A stretch of DNA of 64,000 nt, from positions 13,314,604-13,378,603 of the forward strand of contig NC_051105.1 of the NCBI RefSeq assembly GCF_901709675.1, in the 5' to 3' direction. The position numbers were made by a program, and so were the translations under genes. This DNA comes from Syngnathus acus (Eukaryota; Chordata; Actinopteri; Syngnathiformes; Syngnathidae). Numbering within the stretch: the stretch's first letter is position 1; every line of letters starts with the position of its first letter. The notes below the pieces were generated by a model. The model searched no databases. It saw nothing but the letters and a program-made list of their open reading frames with translations, and was not told the DNA's origin. This document shows positions 40,156 to 52,671 of the stretch, in pieces.

Positions 40156-41030
40156 GTCAAGTCAAGTTTATTTGTATAGCCCTAAATCACAAGCAGTCCC
40201 AAAGGGTTTCACATAGACAAACAATTGACAATTATTCTCAAAGCATCCCCTGATCTTAAGCTCCCAAAAGGGCAAGGAAAAACTCAAAAAAACCCTACTA
40301 GGGGAAAAATGAGAAACCTTGAGAAGGGACCACAGATCGAAGGATCCCCTTTCAGGATCACCAGGCTGCAATGGATGCAGAGAGGGCACATAAAATACGT
40401 AATATGAAAATCAATGAAAAAGTGGATGTCCAAGTCAAAGCGAAGAGCTGCCGGAGGTGCCCTCGATTTTGCTGGCAGTGTCTTCGAGGAGGGTAAGCTG
40501 CAGTTCCCTCATACTAAATTGGTCCACGAGAATCCCGATAGCCGCTGTCAGCTTGGGTGTCACCTAACCACCTCCCCAGCTGGGGAGGGGTGGGGGGAGG
40601 GTGAGGGGGAGCGAAAACAAACTCCAGCCGAATCGGCCACTACAGGTTAATTAAAGGCCATATCATAGAAATGTGTCTTTCAACGTGTCTTAAATGTTTC
40701 TACTGAGGTAGCAGTTCTAATATCCATTAGTAGGGCATTCCAAAGCTCTGGAGCCCGAATAGAAAATGCTCTAGACCCTGCAGACAGTTTTTTGGCCCTC
40801 GGGGTCACTAAGAGACTAGTGTTTTGCGAGCGGAGGTTACGAGACGGAACGTAAGGAACGTAAGGAACAACTAGGTCGACGAGATATGAAGGTGCTAAAC
40901 CATGCAATGATTTATAGGTTAATAGAAGAACCTTGAAGTCACATCTTAAATGGACCGGGAGCCAATGTAAGTTAGCTAATATTGGGGTAATGTCTCTCGT
41001 CTTGTATTGGCCAAATTAATGCACGGCGCC
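40156..41030 (-). mobile_element. L2-like LINE 3' fragment
   Basis: A minus-strand frame at 40680-40907 encodes the C-terminal end of an L2-type RT (YLVDLVVPYVPYVPSRNLRS, FSIRAPELWNALL). The 3' UTR extends to 40156 and ends in complement TTTGTATAGCCC, the typical L2 tail. 5'-truncated near 41030. Confidence 0.75.
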
Positions 41031-41133
41031 ATGAATTTGAATACACAGAGCAATTAGTCTCAATTTTTCCAAAAATAGAAACTGTTTGGCTTCCCTTAAA
41101 GATTGCTTGCATTCCTATATTTTCATCCTGTAG

Positions 41134-41309
41134 GGGAACTGCCTGGGTCCCCGTGGCTGCCTGTCAGCATGTCCAGTACCCATTGGTTTGTAACATGACA
41201 GAAGCCTTCTCCGACCCATGGCAGTCCTACATAACCCAGGTTACAGCCAAGCTGCGAGCTCAGGCCTCTTGGCCATTGACGCATCCTGGATTCAAGCCAA
41301 TCAAAGACA
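41134..41309 (+). CDS. Class II cytokine receptor, exon 3 (second half of D1)
   Basis: 176 nt after CATCCTGTAG and before GTGAGT, phase 2 in and phase 1 out. It begins by completing the Met codon of exon 2 (STDM-GTAW). It shows the Cys pair CQHVQYPLVC typical of D1, an N-glycosylation site NMT, and the conserved end of D1: YITQVTAKLRAQASWP and GFKPIKDS. Confidence 0.93.
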
Positions 41310-41422
41310 GTGAGTGACACTTTATTTTTGTTAATTATTTAGTTATGTAATTATTATTTAATTATTTATTCTAATTAGGTAAATACATTTTGTATGTGTT
41401 AACCTATTATGGCCTAAAGCGT

Positions 41423-44259
41423 GGGGCCCGGCCGGGCACAGCCCGAAAAGGAAACGTGGGTCCCCATTTCCATGGGCTCACAACATGTGGGAGGGGCCAA
41501 AGGGGTCGAGTGCATTGTGAGCTGGGCGGCGGCCAAAGGCAAGGGACCTTGGCGGACCGATCCCTGGCTGCAGAAGCTGGCTCTTGGGGCATGGAATGTC
41601 ACCTCACTGGCTGGAAAGGAGCCCGAGCTGGTGTGCGAGGCAGAAAAGCTCCGACTAGACATAGTCGGACTTGCTGCCACACACAGTTTGGGTTCCGGTA
41701 CAAGCCCTCTCGAGAGGGGCTGGACTCTCTTCCACTCTGGAGTTGCCCACAGTGAGAGGTGTCGAGCAGGTGTGAGTATACTTATTGCCCCCCAGCTTGG
41801 CGCCTGCACATTGGGGTTAACCCCGGTGAACAAGAGGGTAGCCTCCCTCCGCCTTCGGGTGGGGGGACAGGTCCTGACTGTTGTTTGTGTCAATGCTCCA
41901 ATCAGCAGCTCAGAGCACCCACCTTTCTTGGGGTACCTGGAGGAAGTGCTGGAGAGCGCTCCTTCTGGGGACTCCATCGTTCTACTGGGTGACTTCAATG
42001 CTCACGTGGGCAATGACAGTGAGACCTGGAAGGGCGCGATTGGGAGGAACGGCCCCTCCGATCTGAACCCAAGCGGTATTCTATTATTGGAATTCTGTGC
42101 TCGACACGGATTGTCAATAATGAACACCATGTTCAAGCATAAGGGTGTCCATGTGTGCACTTGGCACCAGGACACCATAGGCCGCAGTTTGATGATCGAC
42201 TTTGTAGTCGTGTCATCAGATTTGCGGCCGCATGTTTAGGACACTCGGGTGAAGAGAGGGGCGGAGCTGTCAACTGATCACCACCTAGTGGTGGGTTGGC
42301 TCTGACGGTGGGGGAAGATGCCGGTCCGACCTGGCAGGCCCAGACGTACTGTGAGGGTCTGCTGGGAACGTCTGGCAGAATCCCCTGTCAGGAAGAGCTT
42401 CAACTCCCACCTCTGGTGGAGCTTTTCCCACGTCCCGGAGGAGGCGGGGGACATTGAGTCCGAGTGGACCATGTTCCGCGCCTCCATTGTTGAGGCAGCC
42501 GACCGGAGCTGTGGCTGTAAGGTCGTTGGTGCCTGTCGTGGCGGCAATCCCCGAACCCGCTGGTGGACACCGGCGGTAAGGGATGCCGTCAAGCTGAAGG
42601 AGTCCTATCGGGCCATTTTGCCTGCGGGACTCTGGAGGGAGCTGACAGGTACCGGATGGCCAAGCGGAACGCGGCTTCGGCGGTTGCTGAGGCAAAAACC
42701 CGGGCATGGGAGGAGTTTGGCGAGGCCATGGAGAATGACTTGCGGACGGTTTCGAGGAAATTCTGGTCCAACATCCGGCGTCTCAGGAGGGGGAAGCAGT
42801 GCACCGTCAACACTGTTTATAGTGGAGATGGCGTGCTGCTGACCTCGACTCGGGACGTCGTGAGTCGGTGGGGAGAATACTTCGAAGACCTCCTCAATTC
42901 CACCTACACGCCTTCCATTGTGGAAGCAGGGCCTGGAGACTCTGAGGCGGACTCTCCAATCTCTGGGGTTAAAGTCACTGAGGTAGTTAAAAAAACTCCT
43001 CGGTGGCAAGGCCCCAGGGGTGGATGCGATCCATCAGGAGTTCTTAAAGGCTCTGGATGTTGTGGGGCTGTCATGGCTGACACGCCTCACAACATTGCGC
43101 GGACTTCGGGGATGAAGCTTCTGGATTGGCAGACTGGGGTGGTGGTTCCCCTCTTTAAGAAGGGGGACCGGAGGGTGTGTTCCAATTACAGGGGAATCAC
43201 ACTCCTCAGCCTCCTTGGTAAGGTCTATTCAGGGGTGCTGGAGAGGAGGGTCTGTCGGCAGGTCGAACCTCGGATTCAGGAGGAGCAGTGTGGCTTTTGT
43301 CCTGGCCGTGGAACAGTGGACCCTCGGCAGGATCCTCGAGGGGGCATGGGAGTTTGCTCAACCAGTCCACATGTGTTTTGTGGACTTGGAGAAGGCGTTC
43401 GTCCGTGTCCCTCGGGAGGTTCTGTGGAGGGTGCTTCGGGAATACGGGGTGCCGAGCCAACTGATAAGGGCGGTTCGGTCCCTGTATCACTGATGCCAGA
43501 GTTTGGTCCGCATTTCCGGCAGTAAGTCGGATTCGTTCCTAGTGAGGGTTGGACTCCACCAAGGCTGCCCTTTGTCACCGATTCTGTTCATAATTTTTAT
43601 GGACAGAATTTCTAGGTGCAGCTGAGGCGTTGAGGGTGTCCGGTTTGGGGACCTCATCATCGCGTCTCTGCTTTTTGCAGACGACGTGGTGCTGTTGGCT
43701 TCTTCAAGCCGTGATCTCCAGCTCTCACTGGAGCGGTTCGCAGCCGAGTGTAAAGCGGTCGGGATGAGGGTCAGCACATCCAAATCCGAGTCCATGGTCC
43801 TCGGTCAGAAAAGGGTGGAATGCCCTCTCCGGATCGGGTATGAGATCCTGCCCCAAGTGGAGGAGTTCAAGTATCTTGGGGTCTTGTTTACGAATGAGGG
43901 CAGGATGGAGCGCGAGATCGACAGGCGGATCGGTGCAGCGTCGGCTGTAATGCGGACTCTGTACCGGTCCGTCGTGGTAAAGAGAGAGCTGAGCCAAAAG
44001 GCAAAGCTCTCAATTTACCGGTCGATGTACGCTCCTACCCTCACCTATGGTCACGAGCTATGGGTCGTTACCGAAAGAACGAGATCCCGGATACAAGCGG
44101 CCGAAATGAGTTTCCTCCGCAGGGTGTCTGGGCTCTCCCTTAGAGATAGGGTGAGAAGCTCGGTCATCCGGGAGAGACACGGAGTAGAGCCGCTGCTCCT
44201 CCATGCTGAGAGGAGCCAGATGAGGTGGCTCGGGTATCTCAACAGCATGCCTCCTGGAC
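41423..44259 (+). mobile_element. Rex3 (RTE) retrotransposon copy A, 3' end lost
   Basis: Starts at GGGGCCCGGCCGGGCACAGC, the same 5' end as copies B and C. Endonuclease ORF 41421-42239 ([42 protein letters not shown]), then RT pieces in shifting frames, with FADDVVLLAS near 43672 and a long C-terminal frame to YLNSMPPG at 44259. At least four frameshifts or stops. It ends before the GATG tail and meets copy B tail to tail. Confidence 0.88.
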
Positions 44260-44269
44260 CATCCAGGCA

Positions 44270-45100
44270 CAATCCAGAGGCACCGTCCCCGATGTCCACG
44301 CAATGCTGTAGAGATGCGTCAGCCATGACAGCCCCACAACATCCAGAGCCTTTAAAAACTCTGGGCGGATCTCATCCACCCCTGGGGCCTTGCCCCCGAG
44401 GAGTTTCTTAACTACCTCAGTGACTTCGATCCCAGAGATTGGAGAGTCCACCTCAGAGTCTCCTGGCCCTGCTTCCACAATGGAAGGCCTGTCGGTGGAA
44501 TTGAGGAGGTCTTCGAAGTACTCTCCCCACCGACTCACAACGTCCCGAGTCGAGGTCAGCAGCACGCCATCTCCACTTGAAACAGTGTTGACGGTGCATT
44601 GCTTCCCCCTCCTGAGACGCCGGATGGTGGACCAGAATTTCCTCGAAGCCGTCCGGAGGTCGTTCTCCATGGCCTCGCCAAACTCCTCCCACGCCCGTTT
44701 TTTTGCCTCAGCAACCGCCGAAGCCGCGTTCCGCTTGGCCATCCGTTACCTGTCAGCTGCCCCCGAAGTCCCGCAGGCCAAAACGGCCCGATAGGACTCC
44801 TTCTTCAGCTTGACGGCATCCCTTACCGCCGGTATCCACCAGCGGGTTAGGGGATTGCCGCCACGACAGGCACCAACCACCTTACGGCCACAGCTCCGGT
44901 CGGCTGCCTCAACAATGGAGGCGCGGAACATGGTCCACTTGGACTCAATGTCCCCCACCTCCTCCGGAACGTGGGAAAAGCTCTGCCGGAGGTGGGAGTT
45001 GAAGCTCTTCCTGACAGGGGATTCTGCCAGACGTTCCCAGCAGACCCTCACAATACGTTTGGGCCTGCCCCGTCGGACCGGCATGTTCCCCCACCATCGG
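44270..45100 (-). mobile_element. Rex3 copy B, middle part
   Basis: Minus-strand frames 44746-45100 and 44239-44742 encode the linker and RT N-terminus ([54 protein letters not shown]). The upstream half lies beyond the inserted L2 at 49341-50242. It stops after SGTVPLD, where the inverted junction to copy A occurs. Confidence 0.85.
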
Positions 45101-45429
45101 TTGAGGAGGCGTTTAGTTGTCATAAAAACTCCCCTTTTTTTTGTCTTCCGGGTTAGAGCAACGCTGGCCTCTGGATTGTTGACTGCCGCTTCTACCCAGA
45201 ACCGTGTCAGCTATTTGTTTGTCCCCTGTCTGTTTTGTGTTTCCCTTTTTAAGTGTGCCCGTTTTTTCTTTTCTTTTTCTCGCCTTTTCACCTGCCCACC
45301 GCGTATCTCTGGAGCTCTGCTTGCACCTCTCTGTTCCCGCTCCCTCTGACTACGAGCTACGCTAGCCAGCTAGCCAACCCACCACCGGACCCTCCTACCT
45401 CCCGGCTCTGAGCCTGTAGCTGCTCGCTC

Positions 45430-48400
45430 TTGGCTCGGCAAACGGCTTCAACCCAACTTTCTGGGCACTTGGCCGGCGTCCTCGGGGGGAGCACCCGCTC
45501 GCTGCGAGCTCGCCGGTCGTGGCTCGGCTGTGTGCCGCCATGGGGCGTGCCGTTTGCACGGGTACAGTCGGGATTGACCAACACCACCACCCACTCCACC
45601 AACATCACGACTCGGTCCACTGCTGCTTCCATGCATTTCACTGCCTACCAACTTCTAGCTAACCAGCTACTAGCCACTTCTACCATTTTATCTGGATTAT
45701 TCCCAGCTGCTGTCACGTCTCAGCTCCTCCATGAATTATCACTTCTGCTACTCCGGGCTTCTATTCCACCAGCTTCTCGTCCAATTGTCTACACTGCTGC
45801 TGATCTTCATCATCTCAACAATAATCAACATCTCCCTGCTGCTGCTGCCTCAGCTGCCAGCAAGGCTGGGATCCTCCGCCGTCGCCGCTACATCCACCGT
45901 AGCTCCGGACTATCTTTTAACCGACATTTCCCTGATGGCTCACCCATCCCCTCTTTCTGGACTACCTCTCGCCCTTCCGTCACCCCCACCTCCCGTACTG
46001 TCAACCTCAACAATCTCCGCTCCCCCAGCCCCGCTCCTTCATCCATCTCCCTCGCGCTGCTGAACTGTCGCTCCCTCTCCAACAAATCACTAGTTATTTT
46101 CAAACTACTTTTGGACAATAACTTGGATCTGCTCCTTCTCTGTGAAACATGGCAACAGCCCCTGGACTTTTTTACTCTCAACCAAGCCACTCCGTCCAAC
46201 TACAGCTACATCGCCAAACCCCGCCTCTCTGGGCGAGGAGGTGGTATTGCTGCCCTCCACCAGCTCAGTGGCCTAGTGGTAGAGTGTCCGCCCTGAGACT
46301 GGAAGGTTGTCGGTTCAAACCCCGGCTGGGTCATACCAAAGACTATAAAAATGGGACCCATTGCCTCCCTGCTTGGCACTCAGCATTAAGGGTTGGAATT
46401 GGGGGGTTAGATCACCAAATGATTCCCGAGCGCGGCACCGCTGCTGCTCACTGCTCCCCTCTCCCCCAGGGGATGGACTAAAATCACATGGGGATGGGTT
46501 AAATGCAGAGGACAAATTTCACCACACCCAGATGTGTGTGTGACAATCATTGGGACTTTAATCTTTTTAACTTTAATAAGCGGTCCCTACCCATCACTGA
46601 ATTGGACCTCAACCTCCCATCTATTTCATCCTTTGAATATCTCGCATTTTCCCTCCCCAACTCTACTACTGCTGTTCTTATCTACCGCCCCCCAAAGTCA
46701 CATCCGTCTTTTCTTTCTGAACTCTCTGAAATCCTCACCATCGTATCCTCAGTCTCCTATTGCCTCCTACTCATTGGTGACTTCAACATCCACATCGACC
46801 AGCCAACTGCTCCACTGACGTCTGACTTCATCTCCCTTCTGGACTGCTTTCATCTCACCCAGCACATCAACTTCCCCACCCACACCAAAGGCCACACCCT
46901 GGATATAGTATGCTCCTCCTTTCCACTCACATCCAACCCCCGTCCTCTCACCTTTCCACTGTCAGATCATCTCTGCATCCTCTTCTCCGCCCCTCTACCC
47001 TCGCCTCATAATTCCACAAAACGCACCATCTCCTACCGCAACATCAAGACTGTAAACCCAATCACGCTTTGCCAGCTCTTATCCTCTGCCCTTCCCTCCG
47101 ACCCCACTTCTTCCTCCCCTGATGACCTCGCCACCATGCTCAACAACATCCTTTCTGACTCCCTTGATTCCCTAGCCCCCTGGAAAACTTCCTCTGTTAC
47201 ATTCACTAACTCTGCCCCTTGGTACACCCCGGAACTCCGCTCCATGAAACAACCTGGCCGTCAACTCGAACGTCTCTACAAAAGAACCCGCCTCACCGTC
47301 CATGCCGAAACCTTCAAACAACACATCTCCTCCTATCGTGATGCTCTTCTTGCTGCCAAATCTGCTTACTTCTCATCTCTCATTAATAACACCAACCGGA
47401 ACCCCCGCATACTGTTCTCCACCGTCAACAAATTGCTCCAGCCACCAGCCACCAAGCCACCCTCCTCACCCGCCCTCTGTAATTCCTTCCTTGTCAACTT
47501 TAACAACAAAATCGCCCAAATCAACAGTTCTCTGACCGACACCATCAATAACGCCTCCTCCCCCACCTCCCCTGCTCTCCTGCACCCCCTTCCTGACCTC
47601 CCGCCCTTCCCCTCTCTCACTGCCTTCTCCCTTGTCGACTCCTCCACCATCCTAGACATCATCACCGCATCCAAGACAACCACCTGCTCTCTCGACCCCC
47701 TTCCAACGACCTTAACTAAGGCCTGCCTCCCTGTCCTCCTCCCTCACCTCACCACCCTTTTTAATCAGTCTCTATCCCTTGGCCACTTTCCCACTGTCTA
47801 TAAATTTGCAGCCATCACCCCCGTCCTCAAAAATCCCACCTTGGACCCACTCAACCTCTCCAACTACCGTCCCATCTCCAACCTTTCATTCCTCTCCAAA
47901 ACCCTTGAACGCATTGTCTCCGCCCAACTCCACACCCATCTCCAGTCCAACAACCTCTATGAACCCTTCCAGTCCGGATTCCGCCCACTTCACAGGACCG
48001 AAACAGCTCTTGTTAAAGTCACCAATGATCTCCTCATTTCTGCAGACTCTGGTGCCCTCAACATCCTACTACTACTTGACCTTAGCGCAGCCTTTGAAAC
48101 TGTGAACCATTCCATCCTCCTCCAAAGGCTGCGCCAACTAGGTGTTGAGGGCACTGCACTCGACTGGCTCACCTCCTATCTCGCCAACAGAAACCAGTTC
48201 ATCTCTCTCTCCGGTCACACATCCATCCTCTCCCCAGTTACACAAGGGGTCCCCCAAGGCTCAGTTCTTGGCCCCCTCCTATTCATCTGTTACCTCTTTC
48301 CCCTTGGTAATGTCATCCGCAAACTCAATCTGGACTTCCACTGCTACGCTGCTGACACCCAGATCTATATACGTACCACACCAACCTGTAACCCTTCCCT

Positions 48401-49088
48401 CACCCACTTTGAAACCTGCATCTCTACAATAAAAATATGGCTGACCCACAACTTTCTCAAACTCAACAGTGACAAAACAGAGCTCCTCCTCATAGGCACT
48501 AAATCCTCCCTCAATAAAACTGGATCCATCACACTCACCATTGACTCCTCAAACATCACTCCCTCCCCTCTGGCACGCAACCATGGCGTTATTTTTGACC
48601 CCACACTGTCCTGCCACCCTCATGTTAGCTCAGTTGTTAAGACCTCCTACTTCCACCTCCGACGCATCTCCAAAATCCGGCACTGCCTCGCTCTCCCGGC
48701 CGCTGAATCCCTCATCCACGCCTTCATCTCATCCCGGCTTGACTACTGCAACTCCCTTCTCACTGGAATCACTGCTCACTCACTCCATAGACTTCAATTA
48801 GTCCAAAACTCTGCTGCCCGCCTCCTTACCCACACCCGGTCCCGTGAACACATCACTCCTGTTCTCCACTCTCTTCACTGGCTCCCCATTAAGGAGCGTA
48901 TCATCTTCAAGATACTCCTCCTCACCTTCAAAGCCCCTCACCACCTGGCTCCCACTTACCTATCCGACCTCGTTGTCCCCTACTGCCCCAACCGTCCCCT
49001 CCGATCCTCCAATACTTCACGTCTGACAGTCCCAAAATCTAAACTCAAATCCTTTGGTGACAGAGCCTTCTCCTGCACATCACCCTGA
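45430..49088 (+). pseudogene. L2 endonuclease-RT, interrupted by a SINE
   Basis: The N-terminal frame (45430-46262) includes LALLNCRSLSNKS, LLLLCETWQ and GRGGGIAALH of the APE endonuclease. After the SINE the frame resumes near 46578: LLIGDFNIHID, LPLSDHLCILFSA. RT motifs follow: ITPVLKNPTLDPLNLSNYRP, FQSGFRPLHRTETALV, LLLDLSAAFETVNH, QGVPQGSVLGPLLF. The catalytic box reads CYAADTQIYI, so the first Asp of YADD is Ala. A TGA at 49086-49088 comes before the conserved LWNSLPQSVC end. Not functional. Confidence 0.88.
46262..46578 (+). mobile_element. tRNA-derived V-type SINE, full copy
   Basis: Box A-like TGGCCTAGTGG, box B-like GGTTCAAACCC, body AAAGACTATAAAAATGGGAC, conserved 3' core GATGGGTTAAATGCAGAGGA and a TTTAA-rich tail. 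It splits the L2 endonuclease frame after GIAALH. Confidence 0.9.
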
Positions 49089-49340
49089 CTCTGGAACTCT
49101 CTCCCTCAGTCTGTCTGTGACTCACCCACACTCCCCATATTTAAGTCCCGTCTAAAAACTTACCTCTTCTCTCAAACCTATGACCTCCCCTACCCATAAC
49201 TGGTTTCCTCTTCCTAATTTTATCCCATTGTCTCTTCCCCGTCCCCCTCCCCTCATGTATGTCTTTGCCTTGTTCCCTGTAAGCGTCTTTGGGTTTTTGA
49301 AAAGCGCTATACAAATTTAATGAATTATTATTATTATTAT

Positions 49341-50242
49341 CGGAGCGAACCCAACACCAGGTGGTGATCAGTTGACAGCGCCGCCCCTCTCTTCACCCGA
49401 GTGTTCAAAACATGCGGCCCCAAATCCGATGACACGACTACAAAGTCGATCATTGAACTGCGGCCTAGGGTGTCCTGGTGCCAAGTGCACACATGAACAC
49501 CCTTATGTTTGAACATGGTGTTCATTATTGACAATCCGTGTCGAGCACAGAATTCCAATAATAGAATACCGCTCGGGTTCAGATCGGGGGGGCCGTTCCT
49601 CCCAATCACGCCCTTCCAGGTCTCACTGTCATTGCCCACGTGAGCATTGAAGTCACCCAGTAGAACGATAGAGTCCCCAGAAGGAGCGCTCTCCAGCACT
49701 TCTTCCAAGGGCTCCAAGAAGGGTGGGTACTCTGAGCTGCCGTTTGGTGCATAGACACAAACAACAGTCAGGACCCGTCCCCCCACCCGAAGGCGGAGGG
49801 AGGCTACCCTCTCGTTCACTGGGGTGAACCCCAATGTGCAGGCGCCCAGCCGGGGGGCAATAAGTAGGCCCACACCTGCTTGACGCCTCTCACCGTGGGC
49901 AACTCCAGAGTGGAAGAGAGTCCAGCCCCTCTCGAGAGGGCTTGTACCGGAACCCAAACTGTGTGTGGAGGCAAGTCCGACTATGTCTAGTCGGAACCTT
50001 TCTGCCTCGCACACCAGCTCGGGCTCCTTTGCAGCCAGAGAGGTGACATTCCATGTCCCAAGAGACAGCTTCTGCAGCCGGGGATCGGACCGCCAAGGTC
50101 CCTGCCTTTGGCCGCCGCCCAGCTTACACTGCACCCGACCCCTTTGGCCCCTCCCACAGGTGGTGAGCCCATGGGAAGGGGGACCCACGTTTCCTTTTCG
50201 GGCTGTGCCCGGCCGGGCCCCATGGGCGAAGGCCCGGCCACC
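49341..50242 (-). mobile_element. Rex3 copy B, 5' part with endonuclease
   Basis: Minus-strand ORF 49337-50188 encodes the complete endonuclease: [71 protein letters not shown] and [11 protein letters not shown]. The 5' end GGGGCCCGGCCGGGC lies near 50221, with up to 20 further bases. It continues at 45100 once the L2 is removed. Confidence 0.9.
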
Positions 50243-50690
50243 AGATATTCAGATAGCATGGATATTCAAAAAAAGGTTTTTGAAATCAAATGCATTTATT
50301 AACAGCATTAAAAAATATTTCACCAAAAAACTACTATCACTGATTCTCATTAAAGGAGACATTGTTATTATGAATAACAGTTTCCATCACTTCAGTGCCT
50401 GCAGGTCAGATTTTTGAAAGATGTTCATCTTATGAGGCGAAATCACATCAAACGGCAAACGTTCTGGCAAAATACATCATGTTGAAGATTCAGTGAAAGA
50501 ATGTCTAAATAAATTAATAAAGAAATCAAAACGGCAACACGGTGACGGATATCTGAAAATCAGAGCAGAGCTTTAACTCACAAACACCTGGTGACAGACG
50601 TGAGACAGCAGGAAACACTTCCTTAAAGTCGGCCTTAAGAACTTTAAAAGTTAAGATTAGTCGAAAACAGGTGGTGCAACAAAGACCTGC
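50243..50690. other. Unassigned intron 3 segment
   Basis: AT-rich. No gene or recognised repeat apart from the start of the Rex1 fragment near 50690. Confidence 0.4.
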
Positions 50691-52041
50691 CTCTGTCCTT
50701 GACTTCTCGCTTTGACGCTCAGTACAGCACTTGCCCGCTGAAGACCCATCCCCCTCCACACGAGCAGCCCCTGTGCCTCTCTGCCATTAGCGTGTGGACA
50801 CTTGCTGCTATCAACACCCGTAAGGCAGCAGGCCCAGACAACATCCCAGGTCGAGCGCTGAAGGACTGCGCTGAGGAGCTTAAGGGTGTCTTCACAGACA
50901 TCTTTAACACTTCCCTGCAGCAAGCCATCGTCCCATCATGTTTCAAGGCTGCCACCATCATACCTGTGCCGAAGAAAACTGCTCCATCCTGCTTCAATGA
51001 CTACCGCCCCGTGGCACTGACACCCATCATCATGAAGTGCTTTGAGCGGCTTGTCATGACACACATCAGATCCATTCTCCCCCCCACCCTTGACGCCTTC
51101 CATTTGCATACCGAGCCAAACAGTCCTCTGACGATGCAATCTGCTCTGCCCTCCACTCATCCCTCACCGACCTGGAAAAAAGAGACTCGTATGTGAGATT
51201 GCTGTTTGTGGACTTCAGTTCTGCATTCAACACCATTGTACCACAGCGACTCATCTGCAAACTCGACGAGCTGGGACTCAGTACCTACCTCTGCAACTGG
51301 CTACTGGAGTTCCTCTGTCAGAGGCCTCAAGTAGTATGTGTTGGCGAGAATATCTCAAGCAGCATCACGCTGAGCACGGGAGCCCCCCAAGGCTGCGTGC
51401 TCAGTCTGCTGCTCTTCACCCTGCTGACGCATGACTGCACTGCAAACTACAGCAACAACCACATCGTGAAATTTGCTGACGACACGACTCTGGTGGGTCT
51501 CATCACCAAGGGCGATGAGTCTCAATACAGGTCAGAGGTCGATCTTCTGACCACATGGTGCAGGGAAAACAACCTCCTGCTGAACGTCAGCAAGACCAAG
51601 GAGATTGTTGTTGACTTCCGAAAGGGTCATACCCAACACCTGCCACTGACCATCGACGGTGCTGTGGTGGAGAGAGTGAGCAGCACCGGATTCCTGGGGG
51701 TGCACATCAGTGAAGACCTCTCCTGGACCACCAACACTGCATCACTGGCGAAGAAAGCTCAGCGCCGCCTGTACTTCCTGCGGAAACTCAGGCAAGCAAG
51801 TGCTCCACCAGCCATCATGACCACATTCTACCGTGGCACCATTGAGAGCGTCCTCTCCAGTTGTATCGCTGTGTGGGGTGGAAGCTGCACTGAATACAAT
51901 ATGAAGACCCTGCAGCGCATAGTGAACACAGCTGGTAGGATTATTGGTGCTTCACTCCCCTCCCTGAAGGACATTTACACCTCCCATCTCACCCGCAAGG
52001 CGACCACGATTGTGAGTGATGTGAGTCACCCCGCTCAGGGG
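50691..52041 (+). mobile_element. Rex1/Babar fragment, truncated at both ends
   Basis: RT part only: [39 protein letters not shown], then a frameshift near 51100-51190, [28 protein letters not shown] and catalytic [10 protein letters not shown]. It ends abruptly at DVSHPAQG near 52041, before the family's usual C-terminus. Closer to the 18-kb element than to the 26-kb one. Confidence 0.88.
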
Positions 52042-52289
52042 AAGGTTTCTGGGTGGCTTTAGCGTAAACTGTCTGAAAGCTCAGCGCGCGAATTACAAGA
52101 ATGCTAACGTCACAGCCCACACTCGAAATTCGGCACTGATAGAAATAGAGCGCGGAGTGCGCGAGATCTGTACTACTGAGTACGTACACGCACTTGTGAG
52201 TGTGCAGACACGGCTTCCGGGAGTAAATGCGTGGGCGGGCGCTTACCCATCTACTGGGGAAATGCAGTCATTGCAGGGAAAATGACCAA

Positions 52290-52391
52290 AAAAATATTTA
52301 ATAATACAATTTATTCAGGTTTGGCGGGCCGGATTAAATGGCCCCGTGGGCCGGATGTGGCCCGCGGGCCGTAAATTCCCCATGTCTGTGA
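52290..52391. mobile_element. hAT-type terminal fragment
   Basis: GGCCGGATGTGGCCCGCGGG followed by CCGTAAATTCCCCATGTCTG matches the style of a hAT right end (complement begins CAGACATGGGGAATTTACGG). The partner end was not found, so only a fragment is claimed. Confidence 0.5.
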
Positions 52392-52522
52392 TAAGATCAG
52401 GGGATATAGTCAACTGTGTCGTTAACATTTGTCTACTGTGCGCATGTGACAACCTTTGAGACTTTTCTGTGATTTCGGGCTATATAAATAAATTTGATTT
52501 GGCTTCAACTTGTATGATTTAG

Positions 52523-52671
52523 CTCAGCTGGACTTGCCAGCGGTGGCTGTGACTCCATGTCGAAAAAATCTGTGTGTGGACCTTCTGCCTCAAACGCCGC
52601 ATCTATGGGAATTCTACAACTCACTCAGCTACGAACTCAGGATCGAGAACAGTGACGCAGGCAGAACTCCG
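52523..52671 (+). CDS. Class II cytokine receptor, exon 4 (first half of D2)
   Basis: 149 nt after TATGATTTAG and before GTAATG, phase 1 in and phase 0 out. Encodes LDLPAVAVTPCRKNLCVDLL, whose Cys pair and LCVDL motif mark the start of D2 in fish CRFB1/CRFB2, then YNSLSYELRIENSDAGRTP. Confidence 0.92.

Larger units (their letters stand above)
45101..49340 (+). mobile_element. L2-clade LINE, near full length, inserted in Rex3 copy B
   Basis: Begins at TTGAGGAGGC and ends with an L2 3' terminus, GAAAAGCGCTATACAAATTT followed by (ATT)n at about 49321-49340. ATCGG or CGG occurs on both sides (45096-45100, 49339-49345) as a short target duplication. A SINE is inserted at 46262-46578. It is unusual in keeping its 5' region; L2 copies are mostly truncated. 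Confidence 0.85.

Noticed and set aside
41414-41998. Minus-strand 194-codon ORF over the Rex3 endonuclease
   Set aside because: Antisense shadow; the plus strand encodes the recognised endonuclease.
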